A stretch of DNA of 64,000 nt from the NCBI RefSeq assembly GCF_965228935.1, contig NZ_OZ245846.1, positions 3,658,001-3,722,000 on the forward strand, in the 5' to 3' direction. Source of the stretch: Ulvibacterium sp965228935 (GTDB lineage: Bacteria; Bacteroidota; Bacteroidia; Flavobacteriales; Flavobacteriaceae). This document shows positions 26,661 through 36,014 of the stretch, piece by piece. The first letter of the stretch is position 1. The number at the start of each line of letters is the position of its first letter. Below the pieces are notes generated by a model. That model searched no databases. It was not told the DNA's origin and saw only the letters and a program-made list of their open reading frames with translations. Both the position numbers and the translations under genes were made by a program.

Positions 26661-27488
26661 TTAGGAATTGTCCAACCAGTCGAGAAACTTGGTCGCATGG
26701 ACCTTGGCCACATATACCGGATCATCGGTTTTGGGAGAGAGCTCTATTTTTAGCCTTCTTGTTTCCGCTTTTGTACATTGAACAATACTTTCCCGACAAC
26801 TTATAACCTGTCGGTTCAATTGAAAAAAGTACTCCGGAGGCAATGTTTTCCATATCGTTTTAAAGGAGTGGTCATAGAGGTAGTCCTTACCTTTTTTGGT
26901 GACCAAAAAAGTAAACTTGTTCCGTTTTATAAAATAGGCGACATCGGGCATGGCAACATTCAGCATATGGGAACCCTCCTTAACTACGAAGCTCTTTTTC
27001 TGAATTTCGTTCTTCCGTTTTCTAACCTTCAGGTTATGGATGCGGAAATACATAAAAAGATAGGTGATATTGATTAAAAGACACAATAAAATGGCCAATG
27101 GAAACTCCAAATAAAAAATGGAACTTTCGCTCAATTGTATCCCAAGGCCCCATAGATAAATCCATTCCGCCAAAACCACGAACAATGTAGGCACCAATAG
27201 ACCCAGAATTCCCTGATATCTTAGGATTACGGAAAGCTTTTCGTCCCACCCGAATCTTTTGTTGATCAAAAAGGAAATCCATCTGATGTAAAGCCCACAA
27301 CCATATACACATAGCAGTGCGAAAACAATGTCCGTGTAATAGCTGGCCATACCGAGAAGTTTCAGAAAGCCGTTGTCATTACCAAGATGAACGGCAAGTA
27401 GGGCGAAAATAGGATACACATAGAGGAACAACCACTTGTCCCTTATACGGTCCATTTCAATTTTAGAATTTCCCAACTTCGGTTTCAT
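26661..27488 (-). CDS. Membrane-bound LytTR transcriptional regulator
   Basis: 275 residues: four to five membrane spans in the first 150 residues (WLFLYVYPIFALLAVHLG and others), a basic linker (VRKRKNEIQ), then a LytTR DNA-binding domain at about 165-275 (VKEGSHMLNVAMPDVAYFIK, then FFQLNRQVISC). There is no receiver domain, so it is a one-component membrane sensor. Its likely site is the direct repeat 3 bases beyond its stop codon, controlling the barrel and serine hydrolase genes that follow on the same strand. A later start at MDRIRDKW is possible. Confidence 0.88.
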   Translation of the reverse strand: MKPKLGNSKIEMDRIRDKWLFLYVYPIFALLAVHLGNDNGFLKLLGMASYYTDIVFALLCVYGCGLYIRWISFLINKRFGWDEKLSVILRYQGILGLLVPTLFVVLAEWIYLWGLGIQLSESSIFYLEFPLAILLCLLINITYLFMYFRIHNLKVRKRKNEIQKKSFVVKEGSHMLNVAMPDVAYFIKRNKFTFLVTKKGKDYLYDHSFKTIWKTLPPEYFFQLNRQVISCRESIVQCTKAETRRLKIELSPKTDDPVYVAKVHATKFLDWLDNS

Positions 27489-27622
27489 TCGGCCTACTCA
27501 AGATTCCCATCCTAAAAATAGCAGAGATCGTTCTGAAGTCAAAAGACAGAGCAATTTTTAACCAATAAAAATAATCGGGTTATTGACATCCTTGGCAAAA
27601 TCTGTTGGAAGCCTAGAAGACA

Positions 27623-28492
27623 TCATTTTTTCGTTAAATCGAGGATTACATCATTCAATCTGTCCGGAAATTGTAACGGCACAAAGTGCCCGGAATCGTC
27701 CCATTGCAGGAAATCAAGTTTGGGAACAACCTCAGCGAGCCACGCTATATATTCTTGGTTCCAAAGCGGATTGTTACTATGAATAATGGTAACCGGACAT
27801 TCCATGATCAATTTGTGCCAGGTATCAGGATTGCCGACCATATCAAATTCAGCAATGGTAATGGGTTTCGGTGTATTTAGAGCATCCTCTTTTAGTATTT
27901 CAATATCATTTTCCTGCAGCCCTTGTACGGGCATTTGTTGTATACTGTTTTGCATAAAGTTTTCATAGTCGGAACGCTCCAGTTGCGATTTCATCCATTC
28001 CAACATGGGAGGTTGAATCATTTGTTTTAGCATACCGTCCACCAAAATCATTTTTAATACCGATTTGGGATGCTTCCTATAAAATTCCTTGGCCAGGATA
28101 ACACCATTGCTATGCGCAACAAATACGACCTCTTTAACCTCTTCCTGTTCCAAAATGGCATGTATCCCATCTATCCAGGTTTGTAGCGAATACCCCTCTT
28201 GTGGCTTATCACTATTGCCGTAGCCCAGCAGATCTACATATATAGTTTTGTAACCTTCGATCTTTAGGTTTTGCTGATACTTCCAAATGCGACTGCTTGA
28301 ACTTGCCCCATGAATAAATAGGATGGCTTTTTCTCCCGAATGGCCGGTATGATAGCTCCACGTACCCTTGGAGGTCTTTAATTCCCTGGGCATCAATTTT
28401 AAGTCGCCATTTTCCATTTTCATAAGTATAGGGAATACGAATATATGGTTCAGAACAATTACGAGTAAAATCCTTACTATTGATATGATCAT
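27623..28492 (-). CDS. Alpha/beta hydrolase, membrane-anchored or exported
   Basis: 289 residues. An N-terminal hydrophobic segment (about 1-24) is followed by the hydrolase fold: ILFIHGASSSSRIWKY (oxyanion region), nucleophile elbow VAHSNGV, a cap region rich in M and Q (about 155-225), and DSGHFVPLQFP with the catalytic His. The Ser-x-Asn-Gly elbow is slightly unusual compared with GxSxG (A-H-S-N-G). It is 19 bases after the MerR-TipAS gene and probably in its operon, so it may be part of the response to the regulator's ligand. Confidence 0.85.
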   Translation of the reverse strand: MIISIVRILLVIVLNHIFVFPILMKMENGDLKLMPRELKTSKGTWSYHTGHSGEKAILFIHGASSSSRIWKYQQNLKIEGYKTIYVDLLGYGNSDKPQEGYSLQTWIDGIHAILEQEEVKEVVFVAHSNGVILAKEFYRKHPKSVLKMILVDGMLKQMIQPPMLEWMKSQLERSDYENFMQNSIQQMPVQGLQENDIEILKEDALNTPKPITIAEFDMVGNPDTWHKLIMECPVTIIHSNNPLWNQEYIAWLAEVVPKLDFLQWDDSGHFVPLQFPDRLNDVILDLTKK

Positions 28493-28511
28493 GACTGTTG
28501 CTTTTGATTGA

Positions 28512-29285
28512 TTATTTCAAGTAACGTTCCGCAAAATGTGCCATGGCCAATTTTAGGAATTGGGCAAATTGCGGTTGTGGCTTGTTTTCCATAATGGTAA
28601 ACCGCTCATCGTCTACGTACGTCTGGCCTAACCCCGCATAGGCATCCGCTTGCTTATCTTCCAATGCTTCCGTTCCCCAGAATTTTCTGATAATTTCATA
28701 ATGTTGCTTGATAAGCCACTGGACTTCGGTACTTTTTGGCTCTTCATTTTTTAGTTTAAAGAGTTCTAGGGTTACTTTTTCCAACTTCTCTTTAAGTTTT
28801 ACGTAATCTGCCTCACCCAATTGCAACAGTTCCTGCTCCGATCGGGTAACAGCCTCCAGGCCATATTTTTCAATAGCTTCCTTGCGTATGGCGGTGCCCA
28901 TTTCCTTAGGAAGTCCTTCGTAAAGTTTTTTAGGTTCCATAGTTGTTTTATTATTAGTTAAATATGTTATTGTCTGATCAATGGTATTGAGGAGTGTAGC
29001 GATACGGCTCCTTCTTTTCTCCAACAATTCCTTGTGGCCCCTTAGTGCAGTAACCAAATCAAAGTCCGGGTCGTTCAGAACAGCTTCGATTTCCTTTAAG
29101 GAAAAACCAAGCTCCTTATAGAACAGAATCTGCTGTAAGCGCAGTAGCTCGCTCTCTCCATAATATCGATAACCGACTTCGCTTCGGTCCGAAGGCTTTA
29201 GAAGCCCGATCTTGTCATAATGGTGTAAGGTTCTTATGGTTACACCGGATAATTTTGAAAGCTCACTGACACTGTATTTTTTCAT
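28512..29285 (-). CDS. MerR family regulator with TipAS ligand-binding domain
   Basis: 257 residues from ATG 29285: MerR winged helix (KKYSVSELSKLSGVTIRTLH, then GLLKPSDRSEVGYRYY), a dimerisation helix, and a C-terminal TipAS domain (about 130-250, ending FAQFLKLAMAHFAERYLK). TipAS proteins bind diverse, often antibiotic, ligands and activate their own operon. A GTG at 29303 is in frame but would be only about 5 bases from the predicted transcription start, so 29285 is preferred. The promoter with its dyad is at 29316-29348. The alpha/beta hydrolase follows and is the likely co-induced gene. Confidence 0.92.
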   Translation of the reverse strand: MKKYSVSELSKLSGVTIRTLHHYDKIGLLKPSDRSEVGYRYYGESELLRLQQILFYKELGFSLKEIEAVLNDPDFDLVTALRGHKELLEKRRSRIATLLNTIDQTITYLTNNKTTMEPKKLYEGLPKEMGTAIRKEAIEKYGLEAVTRSEQELLQLGEADYVKLKEKLEKVTLELFKLKNEEPKSTEVQWLIKQHYEIIRKFWGTEALEDKQADAYAGLGQTYVDDERFTIMENKPQPQFAQFLKLAMAHFAERYLK

Positions 29286-29315
29286 TTTTTTGACTTTATT
29301 CACGAATCACTTGGG

Positions 29316-29348
29316 CAAAAGTAGACTATGACGTAAGGTAAGAGTCAA
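29316..29348 (-). promoter_or_regulatory. MerR-type operator-promoter
   Basis: On the minus strand TTG (29346-29348) is followed 22 bases later by TACTTTTG (29316-29323), a perfect TAnnTTTG -7 box. The spacer is longer than the usual 19-21 bases and is filled by an inverted repeat: GACTATGAC (29324-29332) against GTAAGAGTC (29338-29346), 7 of 9 matched. A dyad in an overlong spacer is the hallmark of MerR-activated promoters. It faces the MerR gene. Confidence 0.75.
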
Positions 29349-29366
29349 GTATCTTTAAGAATAATT

Positions 29367-29397
29367 TTGCAATTAAGGAGCAAACCTTATCTATTTG
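29367..29397 (+). promoter_or_regulatory. Candidate promoter of the AraC-type gene
   Basis: TTG at 29367-29369, 20 bases, then TCTATTTG at 29390-29397, one mismatch to TAnnTTTG with normal spacing. It is 57 bases before the ATG at 29455, back to back with the MerR promoter. Confidence 0.4.
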
Positions 29398-29454
29398 GCT
29401 ACATCTAGGGGAAGATGTTCAAATGCTATCTTTAACATACGATTCTAAATCATA

Positions 29455-30579
29455 ATGGGTACGCTAATCAATTTCATTCTCTGGGCGGCATTGCTCCAAG
29501 GTCTTTTTTTGGCCTTGGTCTACATTTTTTCAAAACGAAATAGAAGTTTCGCCAATGTTCTTTTGGGTTTGTTCCTCATAGCCATTGTACTTGAAGCGCT
29601 TACTACGATTTTGCCCTTTGATTCCATCGGGAATTATAGTCTGGCGGAATATTTCTCCCTACCCGAGGTAAAGCTCTTTATCCCGTTACTTTTTTTACAC
29701 TTTGTTCTGGAAAAGCTGGGCAGTTCGCACAAATACAAATGGTTCTTGAAAATTAATTATTTCATCGCTTTCTTAATTGGTTCAATAGTATTGTTGAACT
29801 TCTACCTATTCGTTACTAAATCCTCTTCCATAGCAAGAACTTTTGATTTTCCAGTGGTAGACAAGACCCATTTTATACTGCAATCGTATGCTTTTGTTAT
29901 AACTGTATGTGCTTTTCTCATAGCCGCAAGGCAAATGGGGCAATACAAGGCTTTGGTCCAAAATGAGTTTTCGGATCAGGGAATGCTTCAAGTGAGGTGG
30001 TTGTGGCGGTTTATTTACATGGTATTACCCGCCATCCTTTTATGGGGAGTTGAACTCCTGCGTATTCTGATCATGCCGGATGAACACAACAATTTGGTAT
30101 TGCCCATATTCGGCTTTGTTGCCCTGTTCCTCTATTACTTGAGTTATCAGGCGTATCGGCATCCCAATTTATTCGAAATGTTTCCGGAAAGTGTATTGGA
30201 CAACGGATCGGGGCAATCCCCAAAAGCCCCGAATGACCTTAACTGTACCGAAACAAAGAGTAATACGATTAAAGAACTAATGATCGAAAATGAGTATTAT
30301 TTGGATCATGACCTTACCTTAGGCACTTTTGCCAAGGAAATAAACGTGCCTCCAAGGGTGATATCGACCTGCATCAATAAAAACTTTGGGCAAAATTTTA
30401 ATGACTGGGTAAATGGATTCAGGGTACAGAGGGCCCGGAAACTCCTAGAGGAAGATGTGGGCAAAAAATTATCCGTAGAAGGCATTGGGTTGGAGGCCGG
30501 ATTTAAATCGAGATCTGCGTTCTATTCGGCATTCAAGAATAAACTGGGCCGTACCCCTGGTCAATTTCGAAAAAACTAA
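29455..30579 (+). CDS. Membrane-bound AraC family regulator
   Basis: 374 residues: seven hydrophobic spans in the first 240 residues (for example FILWAALLQGLFLALVYIF, FGFVALFLYYLSYQAY), a linker, then an AraC-type double helix-turn-helix at about 275-374 (LTLGTFAKEINVPPRVISTC, FNDWVNGFRVQRARKLL, LEAGFKSRSAFYSAF). This 7TM-AraC design is common in flavobacteria; the ligand is unknown. It is divergent from the MerR gene and may regulate the DUF418 gene 148 bases downstream. Confidence 0.9.
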   Translation: MGTLINFILWAALLQGLFLALVYIFSKRNRSFANVLLGLFLIAIVLEALTTILPFDSIGNYSLAEYFSLPEVKLFIPLLFLHFVLEKLGSSHKYKWFLKINYFIAFLIGSIVLLNFYLFVTKSSSIARTFDFPVVDKTHFILQSYAFVITVCAFLIAARQMGQYKALVQNEFSDQGMLQVRWLWRFIYMVLPAILLWGVELLRILIMPDEHNNLVLPIFGFVALFLYYLSYQAYRHPNLFEMFPESVLDNGSGQSPKAPNDLNCTETKSNTIKELMIENEYYLDHDLTLGTFAKEINVPPRVISTCINKNFGQNFNDWVNGFRVQRARKLLEEDVGKKLSVEGIGLEAGFKSRSAFYSAFKNKLGRTPGQFRKN

Positions 30580-30727
30580 CCTGCCCAATTTCGAGACTAT
30601 CCGCGGATCTGCTGTTTTACTTCACAAGTTGTCCTGAATACGGTTTCCGGAACAATCTCCATTTTTCCGTTTCCGTTGAGTAAAGGAATTTTGTCCTAAC
30701 CCGGTAATCTACCTTTACAAGTGGAAC

Positions 30728-31894
30728 ATGGTGCAAGACTTTAATCCGATATCCGATACCTCGAGAATAGAAATAGTGGACATCCTGCGCGGCTTTGCCC
30801 TGCTGGGTGTTTTATTGGCCAATGTGCCTTTTGACCATACCATGATGGAAGACTCCCATTTGGATGTTCTCCTAAGTTCGGGATTCGACCTATTTATTAA
30901 CCGCAAGTTTATAACGTTGTTCTCCATGCTTTTTGGATTCGGTTTCCATATCCAAATGATAAGGGCTCAAAATAGGGGAGTGGATTTTACGGGGTATTTC
31001 CTGAAGCGAATGGGCCTCTTGTTTCTCATTGGAACGATCCATTGCTTCTTCCTTTGGCACGGAGACATATTGATGTCCTATGCTTTTGGAGGTGTCTTTC
31101 TGTTAGTTGTCAAAAGCTGGTCTGTTCGAAAATTGACCCAACTTGCCATCTTTTTTTGTGTTTTTCTTACGGGAATGCTTTTTATCGGTAATACCGTGTT
31201 GGGGTGGCAAACCCATAACTATGATGTTGATTTAATACGACAATTTCCCTTGGCTGAATCCTATGTGGAATACATCAGTATCAATTTCCAAATCGCTCCA
31301 TGGATCAATTTCATACAGGATATGCCCGTAACCCTGGTATTTACCTTTGGAAACATGGTGGTAGGGCTTGTTTTAGGAAAACTCGGCTTTTTTCTCAAAC
31401 CCGGTAAGCTGAAATGGTTGACCAATGGTTTTATCATTCTTGGCTTTTCCGTTGGACTGCTCTCGAGTTATCTATTCCATTTGGTGAATACGGAAAGACT
31501 ACAACTTGATGTATCCTTGGTATGGTTGCCTTTTTTGGTTATCGCTGGAATGCTACTGCAGACTCTGGGCTATGTTGCCGTTTTTATAAAATTGGGCCAC
31601 ACCCCGTTATTTAAAAAACTTTTTAGCTGGTTCAAGTATGTCGGAAGAACGGCCTTGTCCAATTATATTTTGCAATCGGTGTTCTATCTTCTCGCCATTT
31701 TTCATGCAATAGATAGTTACGGACTCTATGGTAAAATTGCCAGGGCTGAAACTTATCTCTTGGCCGGTTTGTTTTTTGCCTTGCAATCCTTTCTAAGTGA
31801 TATATGGTTAAGGAAACATCATCAGGGTCCTATCGAATATCTCTGGAAAAAGATGTCCTATGGAGGTTGGTTTAAACAGATTCGGAACGCCTGA
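30728..31894 (+). CDS. DUF418 family membrane protein
   Basis: 388 residues with the N-terminal signature IEIVDILRGFALLGVLLANV, about nine to ten membrane spans, and a C-terminal DUF418 block (FKYVGRTALSNYILQSVFY, then HQGPIEYLWKKMSYGGW). Members resemble acyltransferase-3 proteins and are thought to modify or transport small molecules, without proven function. Upstream TTGTCC and TACCTTTA boxes (about 30690-30716) could form a promoter. It is single and convergent with the LuxR-type gene. Confidence 0.88.
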   Translation: MVQDFNPISDTSRIEIVDILRGFALLGVLLANVPFDHTMMEDSHLDVLLSSGFDLFINRKFITLFSMLFGFGFHIQMIRAQNRGVDFTGYFLKRMGLLFLIGTIHCFFLWHGDILMSYAFGGVFLLVVKSWSVRKLTQLAIFFCVFLTGMLFIGNTVLGWQTHNYDVDLIRQFPLAESYVEYISINFQIAPWINFIQDMPVTLVFTFGNMVVGLVLGKLGFFLKPGKLKWLTNGFIILGFSVGLLSSYLFHLVNTERLQLDVSLVWLPFLVIAGMLLQTLGYVAVFIKLGHTPLFKKLFSWFKYVGRTALSNYILQSVFYLLAIFHAIDSYGLYGKIARAETYLLAGLFFALQSFLSDIWLRKHHQGPIEYLWKKMSYGGWFKQIRNA

Positions 31895-31991
31895 TTTCCA
31901 AGGCATCCTCAAACCGACTTTTTCAGAGAGGGAGTTAATGGGAGAGGATTGTACAGAGATGATATGGATATTTTCGTAGTCAGTTAATCTT

Positions 31992-32945
31992 TCAAAATGG
32001 GTCTTTACTGAGCAATTGCACCAGTTTCATCCTGCTATTGATACCGATTTTGGAATAAATCCTATGGGTATGGTCCTTCACGGTCTGAAGACTTATAAAG
32101 AGTTCATCGGCGATTTGTTGGTTGGTCTTTCCTTCACAGATTCCATTTACAATATCCCTTTCTCGTTTGGTAATCCCATACTCCTTAAAGAGCATTTCCT
32201 TTTTTTCGACGTTGGGGGATCCGGCGTATACCGGGATAAAGACCCTATCGGAATTGAGCTTTAGGTAAAACAACGGAACGAAGTTGGACAAGAAATAGAA
32301 CAGTATGATGGGTGGAACGAACCATGTTCCGGAAAATACGAATGGAATACAGATTCCTCGAAACAAAAAGGCCGATACCAGTAAGAGGATGAACAGATTC
32401 AATATTTTCCGTTTTGGGCTTTTATACTTTTTGGAATAGTGTAGCACGATCCCTGTAAGTAGTATCATAGATGCCAGTTCCACAAAGAGTATCAATCCGA
32501 TTTCTGCATGGGCCAATTGTTTGCCCATTAGCCAATTGTCTCGGAAAAAAAGCACATACAGTCCCCAGGTCAGTGGTACTAGGCCTACAAAAAAAATGGC
32601 ATGAAAATAAGATACCTTTTTACTGACTGGTGTTTCAACCAAGGAATATCCCATTTTCACGAGCATTATCCATGATATACATAAAAAAGGTATGCCCAAT
32701 ACCGGTAAAAAGTTGGCGACCATGGTGATTATACCCATATCCGTACCCATAAAGGAAAGTAAGGCACGCATCAAAATTTGCGCCCAGATTCCGTAAAAGG
32801 CGAAGGCATAAAAGGCAATCAGGTAATAGAAATAGTTTCGGTGGAAGTTGGTATTGTAGGTTTGGATGGATTGATGTGATATCCAAATACTTGCCATAGC
32901 AACGGCGAGGCAAAATAAGAACACAAGGATATAGACGAAACTCAA
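31992..32945 (-). CDS. LuxR-type regulator with seven-span membrane domain
   Basis: About 317 residues. Seven hydrophobic segments fill residues 1-240; the C-terminus has a LuxR/GerE helix-turn-helix (ITKRERDIVNGICEGKTNQQ, then IADELFISLQTVKDHTHRIY). It is a one-component membrane regulator. The start is unusual: two in-frame TTG codons at 32948 and 32945 and no ATG nearby. An AAAAGGAGG sequence lies upstream with 5 bases to the TTG at 32945, an ideal Shine-Dalgarno spacing, so that TTG is chosen. A palindrome at 33002-33029 lies between this gene and the divergent membrane protein gene. Confidence 0.85.
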   Translation of the reverse strand: MSFVYILVFLFCLAVAMASIWISHQSIQTYNTNFHRNYFYYLIAFYAFAFYGIWAQILMRALLSFMGTDMGIITMVANFLPVLGIPFLCISWIMLVKMGYSLVETPVSKKVSYFHAIFFVGLVPLTWGLYVLFFRDNWLMGKQLAHAEIGLILFVELASMILLTGIVLHYSKKYKSPKRKILNLFILLLVSAFLFRGICIPFVFSGTWFVPPIILFYFLSNFVPLFYLKLNSDRVFIPVYAGSPNVEKKEMLFKEYGITKRERDIVNGICEGKTNQQIADELFISLQTVKDHTHRIYSKIGINSRMKLVQLLSKDPF

Positions 32946-33001
32946 CAAAACCTCCTTTTAGGTTTAAAATTATGGAAATGCCATCGAAATGGATAAATAC
33001 C

Positions 33002-33029
33002 TTGGTAGTGATTTTAAAAACACTACCAA
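33002..33029. promoter_or_regulatory. 28-bp near-perfect palindrome, operator candidate
   Basis: TTGGTAGTG (33002-33010), A, TTTTAAAA (33012-33019), A, CACTACCAA (33021-33029). Symmetry is complete except for the A/A pair. It lies in the 120-base gap between the divergent LuxR-type gene and the membrane protein at 33066, 57 and 37 bases from their starts. A dimeric helix-turn-helix protein, most simply the LuxR-type product, could bind here and control both. Confidence 0.6.
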
Positions 33030-33065
33030 AGTTGGAAGGAATAGTTTCGCGATCCCCTTACTTTT

Positions 33066-33788
33066 ATGGGAAACTTAAGTACCAAGATTATGGAGAGAGT
33101 ATACGAAGGAAGAGTTCCCGAGGCGACCACTTTTGGGAGTTATGGATACGCCTGGCAACAACTATGGCGCTATTTTTTATATTTCTTTTTGGTGACCTTA
33201 GTTGTGGCTTTGTTTGAAAGTCCCGTGTCGGTCGCCCATGATTCCGAGACGGATATCACCCCGTTGACCGTTATGCTACAGATTTTTGCAGCGGCCTATT
33301 TTTTCCTGCTATTTCCCATTATCAACTATGGTGGTGATTTATTGTATTTACACGGTATGCGGAACGAGAAAATGGAAATTGAAGTGCTGTTCCAAGGATT
33401 TAAAAACAATTACTTCAATATTGTTTTGGCACATCTGTTGAAGTTTGCGATTGTAGGGATAGGATTTGTTTTCTTTATAATCCCAGGGATTATTTTAGCC
33501 TGTAGACTGGCTTTTGTATCGCTTTTGGTTATGGACAAAAATATGGAACCCATTGCCGCGGTCGAAAAGAGCTGGGAAATGACCAGGGGCCATGGTTGGA
33601 GGATTTTTGGTATGGCCCTGTTGGCGATTCCTATTTTCATAGGAGGCATTATTTGTTTCTTCGTAGGGGCCTTTATTTCGTATATGTGGATCGGTGCGGC
33701 CTTTACCGCCCTGTATCATGCCATCGACCTTGAAGAGCGGCAGAGGCTAGACCATTATCCGGACAAAGAAGGGCCGGAGGTCATTTAA
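33066..33788 (+). CDS. Multi-span membrane protein, YciC/GDPD-anchor-like
   Basis: 240 residues with about five to six hydrophobic segments and the internal text GIGFVFFIIPGIILACRLAF followed by AVEKSWEMTRGH, a pattern shared by the YciC/UPF0259 and glycerophosphodiester phosphodiesterase membrane-domain families. These are integral membrane proteins of unknown function, perhaps in phospholipid handling. It is divergent from the LuxR-type gene across a palindromic site and convergent with the PQQ-like gene. Confidence 0.75.
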   Translation: MGNLSTKIMERVYEGRVPEATTFGSYGYAWQQLWRYFLYFFLVTLVVALFESPVSVAHDSETDITPLTVMLQIFAAAYFFLLFPIINYGGDLLYLHGMRNEKMEIEVLFQGFKNNYFNIVLAHLLKFAIVGIGFVFFIIPGIILACRLAFVSLLVMDKNMEPIAAVEKSWEMTRGHGWRIFGMALLAIPIFIGGIICFFVGAFISYMWIGAAFTALYHAIDLEERQRLDHYPDKEGPEVI

Positions 33789-33853
33789 AGGGTACTGGTA
33801 TTACAGTTTTGCCTTGGAAATCCAATACTTCGGATGTGGAGACTTTCGATTGG

Positions 33854-35788
33854 CTATAACTTTTCAATGGAAACTTCCTTACCCTCAAAAAAGTACAGCA
33901 TCCTTTCGATGTCGTCAATGATAAAGGTACCCCGTCTCCCATCTATTTTCTTTATAAGCTCTTCCTTTCCCGTATCGATTTGAAGGTTGATTATCCGTAT
34001 TTGCCCATTATCCGGAACCGTGATTATCATGGCATCATCATTTTTTCTGCTTTTGCGGATTCTTTTGAATACGTACTCCAAGTTGGAATCCAGATCCACA
34101 TCAAAATCAGTGAGGCCATCAATCCCCTGGGTATAGGAACGATAGGTTCCATAAATACCGGAAACACCTCTGCCCAACGCGCCCAAATCATTGGACACGA
34201 TGGTATTTCTAAATGCCCGGTTCGCTTGGGTAGGGGCGAAGAGCAAGGTAGCCGATGTTATTTGTAAACCTCTTTTAAGCCAGTAGAAGGAGTCGCGAAA
34301 AGACCTACGTACAAAGGAACCGGATTTCACCGAGGGATATTCCTTTTGGTAGATGAGGTCTCCCGAAAAATCGAACAGGTAAAACTGGTTGCCCAGATAC
34401 AAAAAGTAAGCTTTTGATCTAATCTTTAGTTTAGGAAATTCCCTTCCAAAATCAAAACGCTGTAAAGATTTTGGCGCCGTGTCGTCCTTATTATTGAAAA
34501 GATAGAAGTTGTTTTCGCTATATACGGGAAACTGCCCGTTTTTTGGATTGAACCATACCCGGTGAAAGGGAACTTCCAACTTTAAGTTTCTATTGATGAA
34601 AGCTGCATCGAATAGGGCAAGGTCTTCTCTCCATACTTTTCTTCCCGTTTCGATTTCGATCCTATTGGCCCGTGAAGGGGTGATAAAAAGTGCATACGTA
34701 TCATCATCAAAAATATGCACTGGATTTTCTGTATCGGCGTACGTAATTTTTATGGGTTCATCCCAGGCCTTATGACCAAACTTATCAATTCGCGTTAACA
34801 GGTTTTCTTGGACCACCAAGTAGCTATCCTGGGTCGGGACGATTTTTTTGATCAAGGGCAAGGGATCCGATTTGCCCCATTTTTTCTTCCCATTTTCAGC
34901 GTTCATGATATCAAACCCCTTGGAGGTAATCACGACCAATTGATTCTTGTCCAAGTTCTTTTCGATAATATTTCCAACAATGCGTACAGGTGGGCCGGAC
35001 CATAGGCTATCCATGGTTTTGGGATTCAAGGCATAGATGACCGTTTCTTGATTGAGCTTTTTGCTATTGATGTTGTTGGAGGATACGTAGAGCCTGTTTC
35101 CCTTTTCATTGAGCAAAATACTGGTAATCCCTTTTTTGTCATAAACAATATGGCCCGTTTTGGAATCAATTTTTAAGAGGTGACGATTCTTTAACCAAAA
35201 AATGTTATGATCGGCATCCAAAAGGACTTTCTCCTCGTTTAGGAGAGCGCCTTTCGTTCGGGTGAAAAAATCACTGACCACTTGGGTCTTCCATATTTCC
35301 TTTCCCGTTTTGAAATCGAAGAGACCAATCCCGAACCCTTCCTCGGTTTTACCATCCACCAAAACCGCTTCTTGCTCTAGCAATGGTAACGTATTGAAAA
35401 CCGCTTGAAACCCTTGTTCGCTAGAATTAAAAACGATATTACCGTTGGTTACATCTACGATGGCCCGGGAAGTACCTTTTAAATTCAAGGTTTTGGAAAG
35501 AATTTTAGAATTGATCAGGGGTTTGTCCTCAAAAAAAACGTAAGGTGTAAAGGGAATTTCGGTATATCGGTCAAAATCCAACTTTCCAATGGCCTTGTTC
35601 TCCCAAATAACCGCTTGCTTTTCGGGCCCTATACCATAGACCGACCCTGAAGTTTTGACCAATACAATTCCCGTATTGCTGTTTAGGATGTTTTCGGTGA
35701 CCTTATTCTCCAGTACAATTTTTTGCTGGGCAAAGGACGATACCGATAATAGTAAGATGAATACAATTATATTACTCTTGATTTTCAT
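33854..35788 (-). CDS. Exported PQQ-like beta-propeller protein
   Basis: 644 residues, signal peptide 1-20 (SSFAQQ), then repeated blades with the pyrrolo-quinoline-quinone-like signature of a Gly-Lys followed by W: FKTGKEIWKTQ, ENGKKKWGKS, IETGRKVWRED. This is a beta-propeller of the PQQ_2 kind, but lacks clear quinone-binding residues, so it is more likely a scaffold or sensor than an enzyme. The C-terminal 130 residues depart from the repeat (SFRDSFYWLKRGLQITSATL). Single gene, divergent from the antiporter gene. Confidence 0.75.
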   Translation of the reverse strand: MKIKSNIIVFILLLSVSSFAQQKIVLENKVTENILNSNTGIVLVKTSGSVYGIGPEKQAVIWENKAIGKLDFDRYTEIPFTPYVFFEDKPLINSKILSKTLNLKGTSRAIVDVTNGNIVFNSSEQGFQAVFNTLPLLEQEAVLVDGKTEEGFGIGLFDFKTGKEIWKTQVVSDFFTRTKGALLNEEKVLLDADHNIFWLKNRHLLKIDSKTGHIVYDKKGITSILLNEKGNRLYVSSNNINSKKLNQETVIYALNPKTMDSLWSGPPVRIVGNIIEKNLDKNQLVVITSKGFDIMNAENGKKKWGKSDPLPLIKKIVPTQDSYLVVQENLLTRIDKFGHKAWDEPIKITYADTENPVHIFDDDTYALFITPSRANRIEIETGRKVWREDLALFDAAFINRNLKLEVPFHRVWFNPKNGQFPVYSENNFYLFNNKDDTAPKSLQRFDFGREFPKLKIRSKAYFLYLGNQFYLFDFSGDLIYQKEYPSVKSGSFVRRSFRDSFYWLKRGLQITSATLLFAPTQANRAFRNTIVSNDLGALGRGVSGIYGTYRSYTQGIDGLTDFDVDLDSNLEYVFKRIRKSRKNDDAMIITVPDNGQIRIINLQIDTGKEELIKKIDGRRGTFIIDDIERMLYFFEGKEVSIEKL

Positions 35789-36014
35789 TATCTCTGCTAG
35801 CTCCCATTACGTTAATTTTAACATACGATTTTGGGGGAGATCATTTTCTGGGTGGTATTTGTACAGTATATCATTAACAAACCGTAACATGCCCAAGGCA
35901 GCTATTGGGGTCAATCCAGGGAATCCCTTTTCAGGGCCAATCTTTTTTGGGGGTACCACCCATCTTTTGATAAATTTAACATATTTTTACGCGCAACCCA
36001 ATTTTCCTAGTTGA

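Noticed and set aside
28512..29303. GTG start at 29303 for the MerR gene
   Set aside because: The predicted transcription start is only about 5 bases upstream, whereas ATG 29285 starts exactly at the MerR HTH and leaves a normal leader.
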